From: an uncultured Gemmatimonadaceae bacterium
GTDB taxonomy: Bacteria; Gemmatimonadota; Gemmatimonadetes; Gemmatimonadales; Gemmatimonadaceae
Length of the DNA: 5,591 nt
Assembly (NCBI GenBank): GCA_955652635.1
Contig: CATPBN010000042.1
Coordinates: forward strand, 1-5,591
Direction of reading: 5' to 3'
The notes beneath the pieces were generated by a model. It did no database searches, was not told the origin of the DNA, and saw only the letters and a list, made by a program, of their open reading frames with translations. The translations under genes and the position numbers were made by a program. Positions 1 to 5,582 of the stretch are shown one piece after another (position 1 is the stretch's first letter; every line of letters begins with the position of its first letter).

Positions 1-869
1 AACTGGAAGAACACGGCGATGCCGCTGCCGATCAACGCCTTCCGCGATTCCTTGAGGTTGGACGCAGCGAGCAGACGTTGCACGATCAGCTGATCTGCAC
101 CGTGCGAGGCCATCGACAGGAACGCGCCTCCGATCAGTCCGGCGAACAGAGTGTAAGGCTTGTCGAAACCGAAATAGACGTCGAGGACCTTGAGCTTGCC
201 GGCGTCGCGAGCCACGTTCAGAATCGCACCCCATCCGCCGGTTACTCCCTTTCCTATAAGGTAGAGGGCGGAGAACCCGCCCAGGAGATAAACGCTGGTC
301 TGGAGAACGTCGGTCCACACGACCGCCCGCATCCCGCCGTGATATGTGTAGATGAGCGTCAGCGCGCCGAGCACGAGGATGGCGACGGGCATGACGTACT
401 GCGGTGGCACCGACGGTCCGAGTATGAGCGCGATCGGAATCGCCGTCGCGAACACGCGCACCGAGTCAGCGAACGCGCGGGTGACCATGAACACAATCGA
501 TGCAAACCGGCGCGTTCCAACGCCGAAGCGTTTCTCGAGCAGCGCGTAAGCCGTGACAAGATCGCCCTGGTAGTACCGTGGCAAGAGCGTGTACGCGACG
601 ACGATGCGGCCCAGCAGATAACCGGCGGCGATCTGGAGGAAGCCGAGGTTGGTGGTATAAGCCAGTCCCGGAATGCTGATGAACGTCAGCGCGCTCGTTT
701 CCGTGGCAACCACGGAAAAGAGAACGGCCCACCAGGGAATCTGGTGCCCGGCTACGAAGTAATCCTTGGAATCCTTCTGGTTCCGACCCAGCCAGATCCC
801 GAGGACTGTCGTCGCAATCAGGTATGCGGCCAGGACAAAGAAATCGAGGGCGGTGAAATTGGTCTTCAT
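1..869 (-). CDS. Sodium:solute symporter (SSS family), N-terminal part, runs off the left edge
   Basis: This gene has no stop in the window; 289 codons are visible, about half of a typical 450-600 aa member. The SSS family (TC 2.A.21) imports sugars, amino acids or other small solutes across the cytoplasmic membrane, driven by Na+. Visible features are a first hydrophobic helix at about residues 9-27, the TM segment SVVATETSALTFISIPG (52-68) that carries the family's Na+-site region, GGMRAVVWTDVLQ (178-190), a hallmark of the family, and GADQLIVQRLLAA (257-269), the usual loop after the sixth or seventh helix. The ATG at 869 is preceded by GAGGG with a 7-nt spacer, and the protein begins like many SSS proteins (FTALDFFVLAAYL). 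It lies 39 nt downstream of the iron-sulfur carrier gene, in the same direction. The start region is locked in a perfect hairpin (841-886). The substrate cannot be told. It differs clearly in sequence from the other symporter at 1326-3176, so it is not a recent duplicate. Confidence 0.93.
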   Translation of the reverse strand, partial: MKTNFTALDFFVLAAYLIATTVLGIWLGRNQKDSKDYFVAGHQIPWWAVLFSVVATETSALTFISIPGLAYTTNLGFLQIAAGYLLGRIVVAYTLLPRYYQGDLVTAYALLEKRFGVGTRRFASIVFMVTRAFADSVRVFATAIPIALILGPSVPPQYVMPVAILVLGALTLIYTYHGGMRAVVWTDVLQTSVYLLGGFSALYLIGKGVTGGWGAILNVARDAGKLKVLDVYFGFDKPYTLFAGLIGGAFLSMASHGADQLIVQRLLAASNLKESRKALIGSGIAVFFQ

Positions 870-886
870 TTCACCGCCCTCGATTT
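841..886 (-). promoter_or_regulatory. Perfect 19-bp hairpin over the ribosome binding site and start codon of the left-edge symporter
   Basis: On the plus strand, 841-859 and 868-886 are exact reverse complements (arm AAATCGAGGGCGGTGAAAT), separated by the 8-nt loop 860-867. In the minus-strand mRNA the 5' arm contains the GAGGG Shine-Dalgarno sequence and the A and U of the AUG; the G of the AUG is the first loop base. The 3' arm is coding sequence from codon 4 to codon 10 (NFTALDF). Nine of the 19 pairs are G-C. If folded, the stem would block initiation, so it looks like a translational switch. It could also attenuate transcription, because the stem's U-rich end is followed by CUUUG, although there is no long U-run. 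The repeat is read directly from the sequence; the regulatory role is inferred. Confidence 0.7.
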
Positions 887-887
887 G

Positions 888-902
888 TGCTGCCGGCCAG
901 CA
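888..902 (-). other. Short stem-loop between the iron-sulfur carrier stop and the large hairpin
   Basis: Plus-strand bases TGCTG (888-892) and CAGCA (898-902) can pair around a 5-nt loop. The stem sits 6 nt past the carrier stop codon and only one base before the large hairpin at 841-886, so the intercistronic RNA would carry two hairpins in tandem. Five pairs are weak evidence alone. It might form a processing or stability element for the upstream message. No T-tract follows, so it is not a standard intrinsic terminator. Confidence 0.3.
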
Positions 903-908
903 GAAGCT

Positions 909-1265
909 TTACGCAGAGAATGAGCTTCCGCAGCCACACCCGCCGGTAGAATTCGGATTCTTGAAGGTGAATCCGGAGCCTTGCATCGAAGTCACGTAGT
1001 CGATCGTGACGCCGTTCAGGTACTGCGCTGAGAACGGATCCACGAAGACGTTGAATCCTTCGCGCGGGATGACGAGATCGTCTTCCGCGGCGCGGTCTTC
1101 GATGACCAGGCTGTACTTGAAGCCGCTGCAACCGCCCGGCTGGACGCTCACGCGCAGCCCGCCCTGCTTGGCAGTGACGCCCTCGGCGTCCATAAACTTC
1201 TTGACCTCGACGCCGGCGTTGGGCGTGACGGCGAGATCGATTTCAGGTTGTGACGAAACTGACAT
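909..1265 (-). CDS. A-type iron-sulfur cluster carrier (IscA/ErpA/HesB family)
   Basis: The 118-aa protein belongs to the HesB-like/IscA family (Fe-S biosynthesis domain, PF01521). These proteins are cytosolic and bind and hand over Fe-S clusters from the assembly scaffold to target enzymes. The three conserved ligand cysteines are present: Cys46 in GGCSGF and Cys110 and Cys112 in the C-terminal GGCGCGSSF. The motifs VKKFM, LRVSV and DYVTSMQGSGFTFKNPN match the usual fold and length (about 105-120 aa), so the gene looks intact. An in-frame TTG at 1283 would add six residues, but the ATG at 1265 is chosen because GGAGG (1274-1270) lies four bases before it. The gene lies 60 nt after one sodium symporter and 39 nt before another, all in the same direction; no isc or suf partner is in view. 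IscA, ErpA and SufA cannot be separated from sequence alone, so no symbol is given. Confidence 0.93.
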   Translation of the reverse strand: MSVSSQPEIDLAVTPNAGVEVKKFMDAEGVTAKQGGLRVSVQPGGCSGFKYSLVIEDRAAEDDLVIPREGFNVFVDPFSAQYLNGVTIDYVTSMQGSGFTFKNPNSTGGCGCGSSFSA

Positions 1266-1325
1266 TTGTCCTCCGGTACTCAAATGAAATTTATGTGAGC
1301 GCGTCTACCCGGGGTAGTGTTGCCG
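1266..1325 (-). promoter_or_regulatory. Gap before the iron-sulfur carrier: strong RBS and a short palindrome
   Basis: Read on the minus strand, this 60-nt gap between the large symporter's stop and the carrier start contains GGAGGA (1274-1269), the best Shine-Dalgarno sequence in the left block. It also has an AT-rich stretch, CATAAATTTCATTTG, and a 13-bp near-palindrome (1305-1317; arms CTACCC and GGGTAG around one base). The palindrome cannot make a hairpin with a one-base loop, so a protein-binding site is the likelier reading if it is functional. CATAAA or TAAATT could be a -10 element for an internal promoter, but no convincing -35 was found. The RBS is solid; the operator and promoter readings are weak. 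Confidence 0.4.
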
Positions 1326-3176
1326 TCAGGCTGGAACCCCTACTCCGGAGAGCGTCGCCGGCTCCTCTCGGAAGGACCGCGCGATCCAGCTGAACGCCAC
1401 CACCGCTATTGCGAGCATTACCAGGCCTTCCACGAGATTCCCGAGCACCAGCTTACCGATCCCGAACAGAGTGGAGTACACTGCCACGATTCCCGCGATC
1501 CAATTCGTCCAGGCCAAGGCACCTCCCGGAATGCTCTCTCGGCCGAAGCCGGCGCGCTCCGAAACGCGTACCCACCCAGGGCCCCCGGGCCGCACCCGCC
1601 GGTAGAACGCCTCAAGTACCCTGTCGGGCTCCGGTTTGGTGGCAAAGGTCACCCCTAACCAGACGACCGTACTCACCGCTACGGTAACGAGCATGACCCA
1701 GGCGTCGCCGCGGAGGTCACCAGCGGGGAAGCGGGGCTTGATGATGTTGATCGCGGAAATGGACACGACGAACGAGGCGATCATCGCGCTGATCTCGCTC
1801 CAGGCGTTGATCCGCCACCAGTACCAGCGGAGAATCAGGACGAGTCCTGTGCCCGATCCGAGTGCGAGCAGGAATTTCCATGCACCCTCGATCGTTCCCA
1901 GATAGTGGGTAACGACCGCAGACGCGAGGAACAGGAAGATCGTGGCCCACCGCGAAATCGCCACGTAATGCTTCTCCGTGGCGGTGCGATTGAGAAATCG
2001 CTTGTAGAAATCGTTGACGAGGTAGGACGCACCCCAGTTGAGCTGGGTCCCGACCGTCGACATGTAGGCGGCTGCAAAACCGGCCATCATGAATCCGCGC
2101 CAGGGTGTCGGAAGGAGATCCACGAACGCCTGGACGTACGCGGCTTCGTGATCATTCCGGACGCATACCGCGCATGTAATACCGGCTGGGTAGAGGAGAA
2201 TCGTGCAAAGTCCCGTGATGATCCACGGCCAGGGTCTTATCGCGTAGTGTGCGACGTTGAAGAAGAGCGTGGCGAGAACGCCGTCCCGCTCTGTCTTGGC
2301 GGAAAAGATTCGTTGCGCTACGTAGCCGCCGCCGCCGGGCTCCGCACCCGGATACCATGCCGCCCACCACTGCACCGAGAGGAACACGAACAACGCAAGC
2401 AGAGGCATCCACGCATACGCCTCGATTCCGCTGGGCGTGATTTTCACTGGCAGCACCGACAGTGCGGCGTCAGCACTTCCAAAATGAGTGGTGAGGCCCG
2501 ACTTCAGCTTGTCCATCCCGCCAACGGCGCGCACGGCGTAAACGGCGAGGACGATGACCGCACTCATCTTGATGACGAACTGAACGAGATCGGTCCAGAG
2601 GACGGCCCACATCCCCGCACCCGCCGAGTACGCGACGGTGATTATGAAGCAGATTCCGACTGCGATTACTTCTCCGGACACATTGTGACCGAGGATGCCG
2701 ACGTCGCGGAGACCGAGGGAGATCGTGAGAATCTTGATCATCGCCTTGGTCACCCAACCGAGGATTATGAGATTGATCGGGATGGCCAGGTAGAGCGCAC
2801 GGAACCCGCGGAGCACGGCCGCCGGCCGGCCACTGTAGCGGATCTCCGCAAACTCGACGTCGGTCATGACGTGGGCCCGCCGCCACAGGCGGGCGAAGAA
2901 GAAAACGGTCAACATGCCGCTCATCAGCATGTTCCACCAAAGCCAGTTTCCGGCGACACCGTTATTGTAGACGAGACCTGTCACGACGAGCGGTGTATCG
3001 GCCGCGAACGTCGTCGCGACCATCGATGCTCCGGCCAGCCACCAGGTCACCTGGCGGCCAGACAGGAAATACTCGTTGAGGCTCTCGCCTCCGCGTTTTG
3101 TGAAGTACAGTCCAATGCCTACGGAGAGAATGAAGTAGGCAGCGACAATCGCCCAGTCGATCGCAGTCAGCGCCAT
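1326..3176 (-). CDS. Sodium:solute symporter (SSS family), complete, 616 aa
   Basis: This is a complete polytopic membrane protein predicted to couple Na+ entry to solute uptake across the cytoplasmic membrane. The N-terminal helix (about 5-25) leads to EYFLSGRQVTWW (35-46) and the Na+-site helix region SMVATTFAADTP (51-62). Other marks are AGAGMWAVLWTDLVQF (185-200), a glycine-rich loop WYPGAEPGGGGYVAQR (274-289), and GFAAAYMSTVGTQLNWGASYLVNDFYKRF spanning residues 366-394. The Ser373-Thr374 pair sits where the family has its Na2-site hydroxyl residues. About 616 residues is on the long side; the extra length is a C-terminal part with a soluble loop (about 512-555) and further hydrophobic helices to about 598. 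The ATG at 3176 gives a normal family N-terminus but has no recognisable Shine-Dalgarno sequence. The gene is divergent from the NamZ gene 138 bp away and heads the minus-strand set. A role in importing an amino sugar is suggested by that neighbour but is not shown. Confidence 0.95.
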   Translation of the reverse strand: MALTAIDWAIVAAYFILSVGIGLYFTKRGGESLNEYFLSGRQVTWWLAGASMVATTFAADTPLVVTGLVYNNGVAGNWLWWNMLMSGMLTVFFFARLWRRAHVMTDVEFAEIRYSGRPAAVLRGFRALYLAIPINLIILGWVTKAMIKILTISLGLRDVGILGHNVSGEVIAVGICFIITVAYSAGAGMWAVLWTDLVQFVIKMSAVIVLAVYAVRAVGGMDKLKSGLTTHFGSADAALSVLPVKITPSGIEAYAWMPLLALFVFLSVQWWAAWYPGAEPGGGGYVAQRIFSAKTERDGVLATLFFNVAHYAIRPWPWIITGLCTILLYPAGITCAVCVRNDHEAAYVQAFVDLLPTPWRGFMMAGFAAAYMSTVGTQLNWGASYLVNDFYKRFLNRTATEKHYVAISRWATIFLFLASAVVTHYLGTIEGAWKFLLALGSGTGLVLILRWYWWRINAWSEISAMIASFVVSISAINIIKPRFPAGDLRGDAWVMLVTVAVSTVVWLGVTFATKPEPDRVLEAFYRRVRPGGPGWVRVSERAGFGRESIPGGALAWTNWIAGIVAVYSTLFGIGKLVLGNLVEGLVMLAIAVVAFSWIARSFREEPATLSGVGVPA

Positions 3177-3314
3177 AGGTCAGGGATTGGGGGGTGGGTG
3201 GCTAGGCAAGACGTTTGCGTTGGTCGCCGGGTCGCCCGGTCAGTCAGCGTCCCGGAACGGCAGCGACTATCATATGGTACCAGCGAGACAACCAAAATTA
3301 CCGGACAATCCTCG
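3177..3314. promoter_or_regulatory. Divergent intergenic region between the symporter and the NamZ gene
   Basis: This 138-bp region must hold promoters for both outward-facing genes. An AT-rich island lies at about 3266-3310. It includes TATCAT (3268-3273), a plausible -10 for the NamZ gene (its complement ATGATA faces the symporter), an adjoining CATATG, and the 8-bp palindrome TGGTACCA (3275-3282), which could be part of an operator. GACAAT (3304-3309) ends five bases before the NamZ start and could give a nearly leaderless message. No clear -35 was found for either gene, and neither start has a strong Shine-Dalgarno sequence. Close to the symporter start is a G-rich tract on the plus strand (3183-3200). 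The location is a solid argument for promoter function; the individual elements are tentative. Confidence 0.5.
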
Positions 3315-4610
3315 ATGATGCGATACAATCGGCTGCTCCCGGCGCTCCTTGCACTGTGCAGCGGCTGCGTGGTAGTCAACAAGCAGGCCGACCCGACAAA
3401 CGAGCTGGCAGAAGGCAGGGTGGTGCCGGGCATAACGGTGCTGCTGCGCGATAGCATACAACTGATTCGCGGAAAGCGCATCGGTCTCCTCACGAACCAG
3501 ACCGGCATCGACGAGCACGGAGATTCCGATATCGATCTGCTGAGAGGCCATCCAGGCCGGAGCGCGAGAGTCAGCCTGGTGCAGCTATTCTCGCCGGAGC
3601 ACGGGCTGCGCGGGACGGAAGACAGGCAGAACATTGCCAGCGGAATCGACGCCGAGAGCGGATTGCCGGTCTATTCACTCTACGGGGAGCAGACGATGGC
3701 GCCGCCCGACAGCATGCTCCGCGCACTCGACGCGCTGGTCTTCGATCTCCAGGACATTGGGGCACGAACGTGGACGTACGTCGGAGCGATGGTTTATGCC
3801 ATGCGCGCATCGGCGCGCGTACAAAGGCCGATCATCGTGCTCGACCGGCCGAATCCGATCACCGGATACCTCATCGAAGGCCCGGTCCTCGACAACTCTC
3901 TGGCGAACGCGGAGGACCCCGCGCCCGGAAAACCTGGCCAGGCGTTCGCGCTTTGGCCGATTCCGCTTCGCCACGGGATGACGATCGGGGAGCTGGCGCT
4001 GTACTACAACGACGTGTTGAAGATTCACGCCGACCTCCACGTTGTGCCGATCCAGGGGTGGCGGCGCGATGTTTGGTTCGACCTCACCGGCCTTCCGTGG
4101 GTGAAGCCATCGCCGAACATGCCGTCAATTCAAAGCGCGATGCTCTATCCCGGACTCGTGGCGTTCGAGTCAACGAACCTGTCGGTGGGTCGAGGAATGC
4201 CCGACGCATTTCAGCGCGTCGGAGCACCGTGGCTGAACGCCGCCGCAACCGTCGCGATCCTGAGGGACAGGGAGATTCCCGGCGTACGGTTCTACTCCGA
4301 GAGCTTCACTCCCCTCGCCCCGACGGACGGAAAATATCCCGATCAGACGATTCCCGGCATCAAGATCGTCGTGATCAATCGCAGCGCGCTGCAATCGGTT
4401 CGAGTTGGAGCGACCTTGCTGTGGGCGATCCACAAGACCGCCGGCACCAAACTCACGATCGACAATCGAGGCTTCGATTTACGGTTTGGAGCACCCGGTG
4501 TGAGAGAAGCGCTGCTTCGCGGCGAGGACCCGGATGTGCTGATTGACCGCGAGTACAAATCGGCGTACGCGTTTCGGGAGAAAACCCGGCAGTACCTGAT
4601 CTACAAGTAA
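3315..4610 (+). CDS. namZ: NamZ-type exo-beta-N-acetylmuramidase (DUF1343, GH171), probable lipoprotein
   Basis: The 431-aa protein matches the DUF1343 family (PF07075), whose studied member NamZ of Bacillus subtilis removes MurNAc from the non-reducing end of peptidoglycan fragments. Family motifs occur in order: IGLLTNQTG (56-64), LFSPEHGLRG (91-100), GLPVYSLYG (116-124), LVFDLQDIGARTWTY (141-155), VLDRPNPITG (175-184), RHGMTIGEL (219-227), GLPWVKPSPNMP (259-270), STNLSVGRG (286-294) and VGAPW (302-306). Glu95 in SPEHG is, from memory of the family, the likely catalytic residue. The chain is full length and ends in a typical YLIY tail. The start is one of two adjacent ATGs (3315 or 3318), because a short signal follows at once: MMRYNRLLPALLALCSGC, with Cys18 the probable lipid-modified residue. 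The lipobox is slightly off because Cys occupies the position usually held by Leu. The enzyme therefore probably acts outside the cytoplasmic membrane. The upstream open frame back to 1905 is antisense to the symporter and is excluded. Confidence 0.93.
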   Translation: MMRYNRLLPALLALCSGCVVVNKQADPTNELAEGRVVPGITVLLRDSIQLIRGKRIGLLTNQTGIDEHGDSDIDLLRGHPGRSARVSLVQLFSPEHGLRGTEDRQNIASGIDAESGLPVYSLYGEQTMAPPDSMLRALDALVFDLQDIGARTWTYVGAMVYAMRASARVQRPIIVLDRPNPITGYLIEGPVLDNSLANAEDPAPGKPGQAFALWPIPLRHGMTIGELALYYNDVLKIHADLHVVPIQGWRRDVWFDLTGLPWVKPSPNMPSIQSAMLYPGLVAFESTNLSVGRGMPDAFQRVGAPWLNAAATVAILRDREIPGVRFYSESFTPLAPTDGKYPDQTIPGIKIVVINRSALQSVRVGATLLWAIHKTAGTKLTIDNRGFDLRFGAPGVREALLRGEDPDVLIDREYKSAYAFREKTRQYLIYK

Positions 4611-4718
4611 AGCCAACTGCAAAAGAACGGGTGCCAGTACTGGAATTCGGTTCACCGGATTTAGCCGCAGCTTTCTGGTGCGCCGATGCATTCGGTAGCT
4701 CAACTGCAATAAAGGAGA

Positions 4719-4763
4719 GCACGACGCGGCCAGGCGTGAGCACCCGACGCCCTTGGGTCGTGC
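4719..4763 (+). other. Interrupted 15-bp hairpin, possible structured RNA or terminator
   Basis: GCACGAC (4719-4725) pairs with GTCGTGC (4757-4763). Inside it CCA (4730-4732) pairs with TGG (4754-4756) and GGCGT (4733-4737) with ACGCC (4747-4751), leaving a 9-nt loop and bulges of 4 nt (GCGG) and 2 nt (CT). Fifteen pairs with only short interruptions make this the strongest fold between the NamZ gene and the reductase-like gene. A pyrimidine-rich stretch but no T-run follows. It resembles no RNA family I recognise. Confidence 0.35.
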
Positions 4764-4822
4764 GGTGAGGCCTCTTCTTCCGGCGCCTGTAGTCAGGCGT
4801 ATGCGCACTCAAAAAAAACCAA

Positions 4823-4850
4823 TTGCGATAAAAATCAGTCGATCTAGCTT
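4823..4850 (+). promoter_or_regulatory. Possible promoter for the reductase-like gene
   Basis: TTGCGA (4823-4828) and TAGCTT (4845-4850) are separated by 16 nt inside the most AT-rich part of the intergenic region and lie about 65 nt before the start codon. They match the sigma-70 consensus at four and three positions respectively. This is only a positional candidate; the phylum's promoter consensus may differ. Confidence 0.22.
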
Positions 4851-4901
4851 ACGGCCGATCGCATAACGCAATCAGAACCGCGCGGATGTGCCGCGTAAGG
4901 A

Positions 4902-4906
4902 AAGGA
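4902..4906 (+). promoter_or_regulatory. Ribosome binding site deciding the start of the reductase-like gene
   Basis: AAGGA lies seven bases before the ATG at 4914, the ideal distance. An in-frame GTG at 4908 would leave only one base of spacing, so the ATG is preferred. The protein then begins MAKLVFGMNQSLDGY, the usual N-terminus of the family. Confidence 0.65.
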
Positions 4907-4913
4907 AGTGGGC

Positions 4914-5444
<531 letters not shown>

Positions 5445-5577
5445 TCTCGCGACTCGCCGGATGGAAATCGCCGCTGAAGTCTGGTTTTGGGTTGGGCCCA
5501 GAGCGACGGGAACGGCCCGCTTTGGTCGCGAACCCCGACGACATGGCGCATGCATAAAGGGCAGCTTCCCACCAATT
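5445..5577 (+). other. Non-coding tail after the reductase-like gene
   Basis: No gene is supported here. Weak stems can be drawn: TCTGG (5480-5484) with CCAGA (5498-5502), and GCGAC (5503-5507) with GTCGC (5525-5529), the latter with an inner GGG/CCC pairing. None is followed by a T-run, so terminator function is only possible. The long minus-strand frame that crosses this stretch is antisense to the reductase-like gene and looks like no protein family. Confidence 0.35.
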
Positions 5578-5582
5578 GGAGG
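5578..5582 (+). promoter_or_regulatory. Ribosome binding site for a gene probably starting at the right edge
   Basis: GGAGG is followed by seven bases and then AT at 5590-5591, the last two bases of the window. If the next base is G, an ATG would sit at the ideal spacing. This suggests a further plus-strand gene 145 nt after the reductase-like gene. Its identity cannot be seen. Confidence 0.45.

Larger units (their letters stand above)
4611..4913 (+). other. 303-bp intergenic stretch with several small hairpins and an imperfect direct repeat
   Basis: No convincing gene lies here. From left to right there is the palindrome CCAGTACTGG (4634-4643), then a 7-bp stem with one G-U pair (AATTCGG 4644-4650, CCGGATT 4655-4661, loop TTCA). 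A larger interrupted hairpin follows at 4719-4763, and then a 6-bp stem CGCCTG/CAGGCG with loop TAGT (4784-4799). None is followed by a real T-run, so no textbook terminator for the NamZ gene can be named, although the first stem lies only 33 nt past its stop. CAACTGCAA occurs at 4614-4622 and 4701-4709 in similar surroundings. From about 4809 the sequence becomes AT-rich, with an A8 run at 4811-4818 and promoter-like elements for the next gene. Confidence 0.5.

Noticed and set aside
78..923. 281-codon plus-strand open frame
   Set aside because: It is antisense to the left-edge symporter, which reads as a clear SSS protein from 869 leftwards; the plus frame is low-complexity polar sequence.
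1266..1283. TTG start for the iron-sulfur carrier at 1283
   Set aside because: The GGAGG site lies inside this extension and is spaced for the ATG at 1265; the extra six residues are outside the family core.
1905..3314. 470-codon open frame on the plus strand that runs antisense through the symporter and joins the NamZ frame
   Set aside because: Its sequence is Arg/Asp/Glu/His-rich with no family resemblance, whereas the opposite strand encodes a clear SSS protein. NamZ homology and the lipoprotein signal begin at 3315.
3770..4546. 258-codon plus-strand open frame inside the NamZ gene
   Set aside because: It is a frame-shifted reading of NamZ with Arg-rich sequence; conserved NamZ motifs all lie in the other frame without a break.
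4695..4725. tRNA-like D-arm sequence (GGTAGCTCAACTG, then AGAGCACG)
   Set aside because: A 9-nt interruption separates the parts, and no anticodon arm, T-arm or acceptor stem could be assembled. The upstream GGTTCA does not complete a cloverleaf in the right order.
4784..4818. Intrinsic terminator from the 6-bp stem and the A8 run
   Set aside because: For plus-strand transcription the run is A, not T. For minus-strand transcription the T8 comes before the stem, and no minus-strand gene leads into it.
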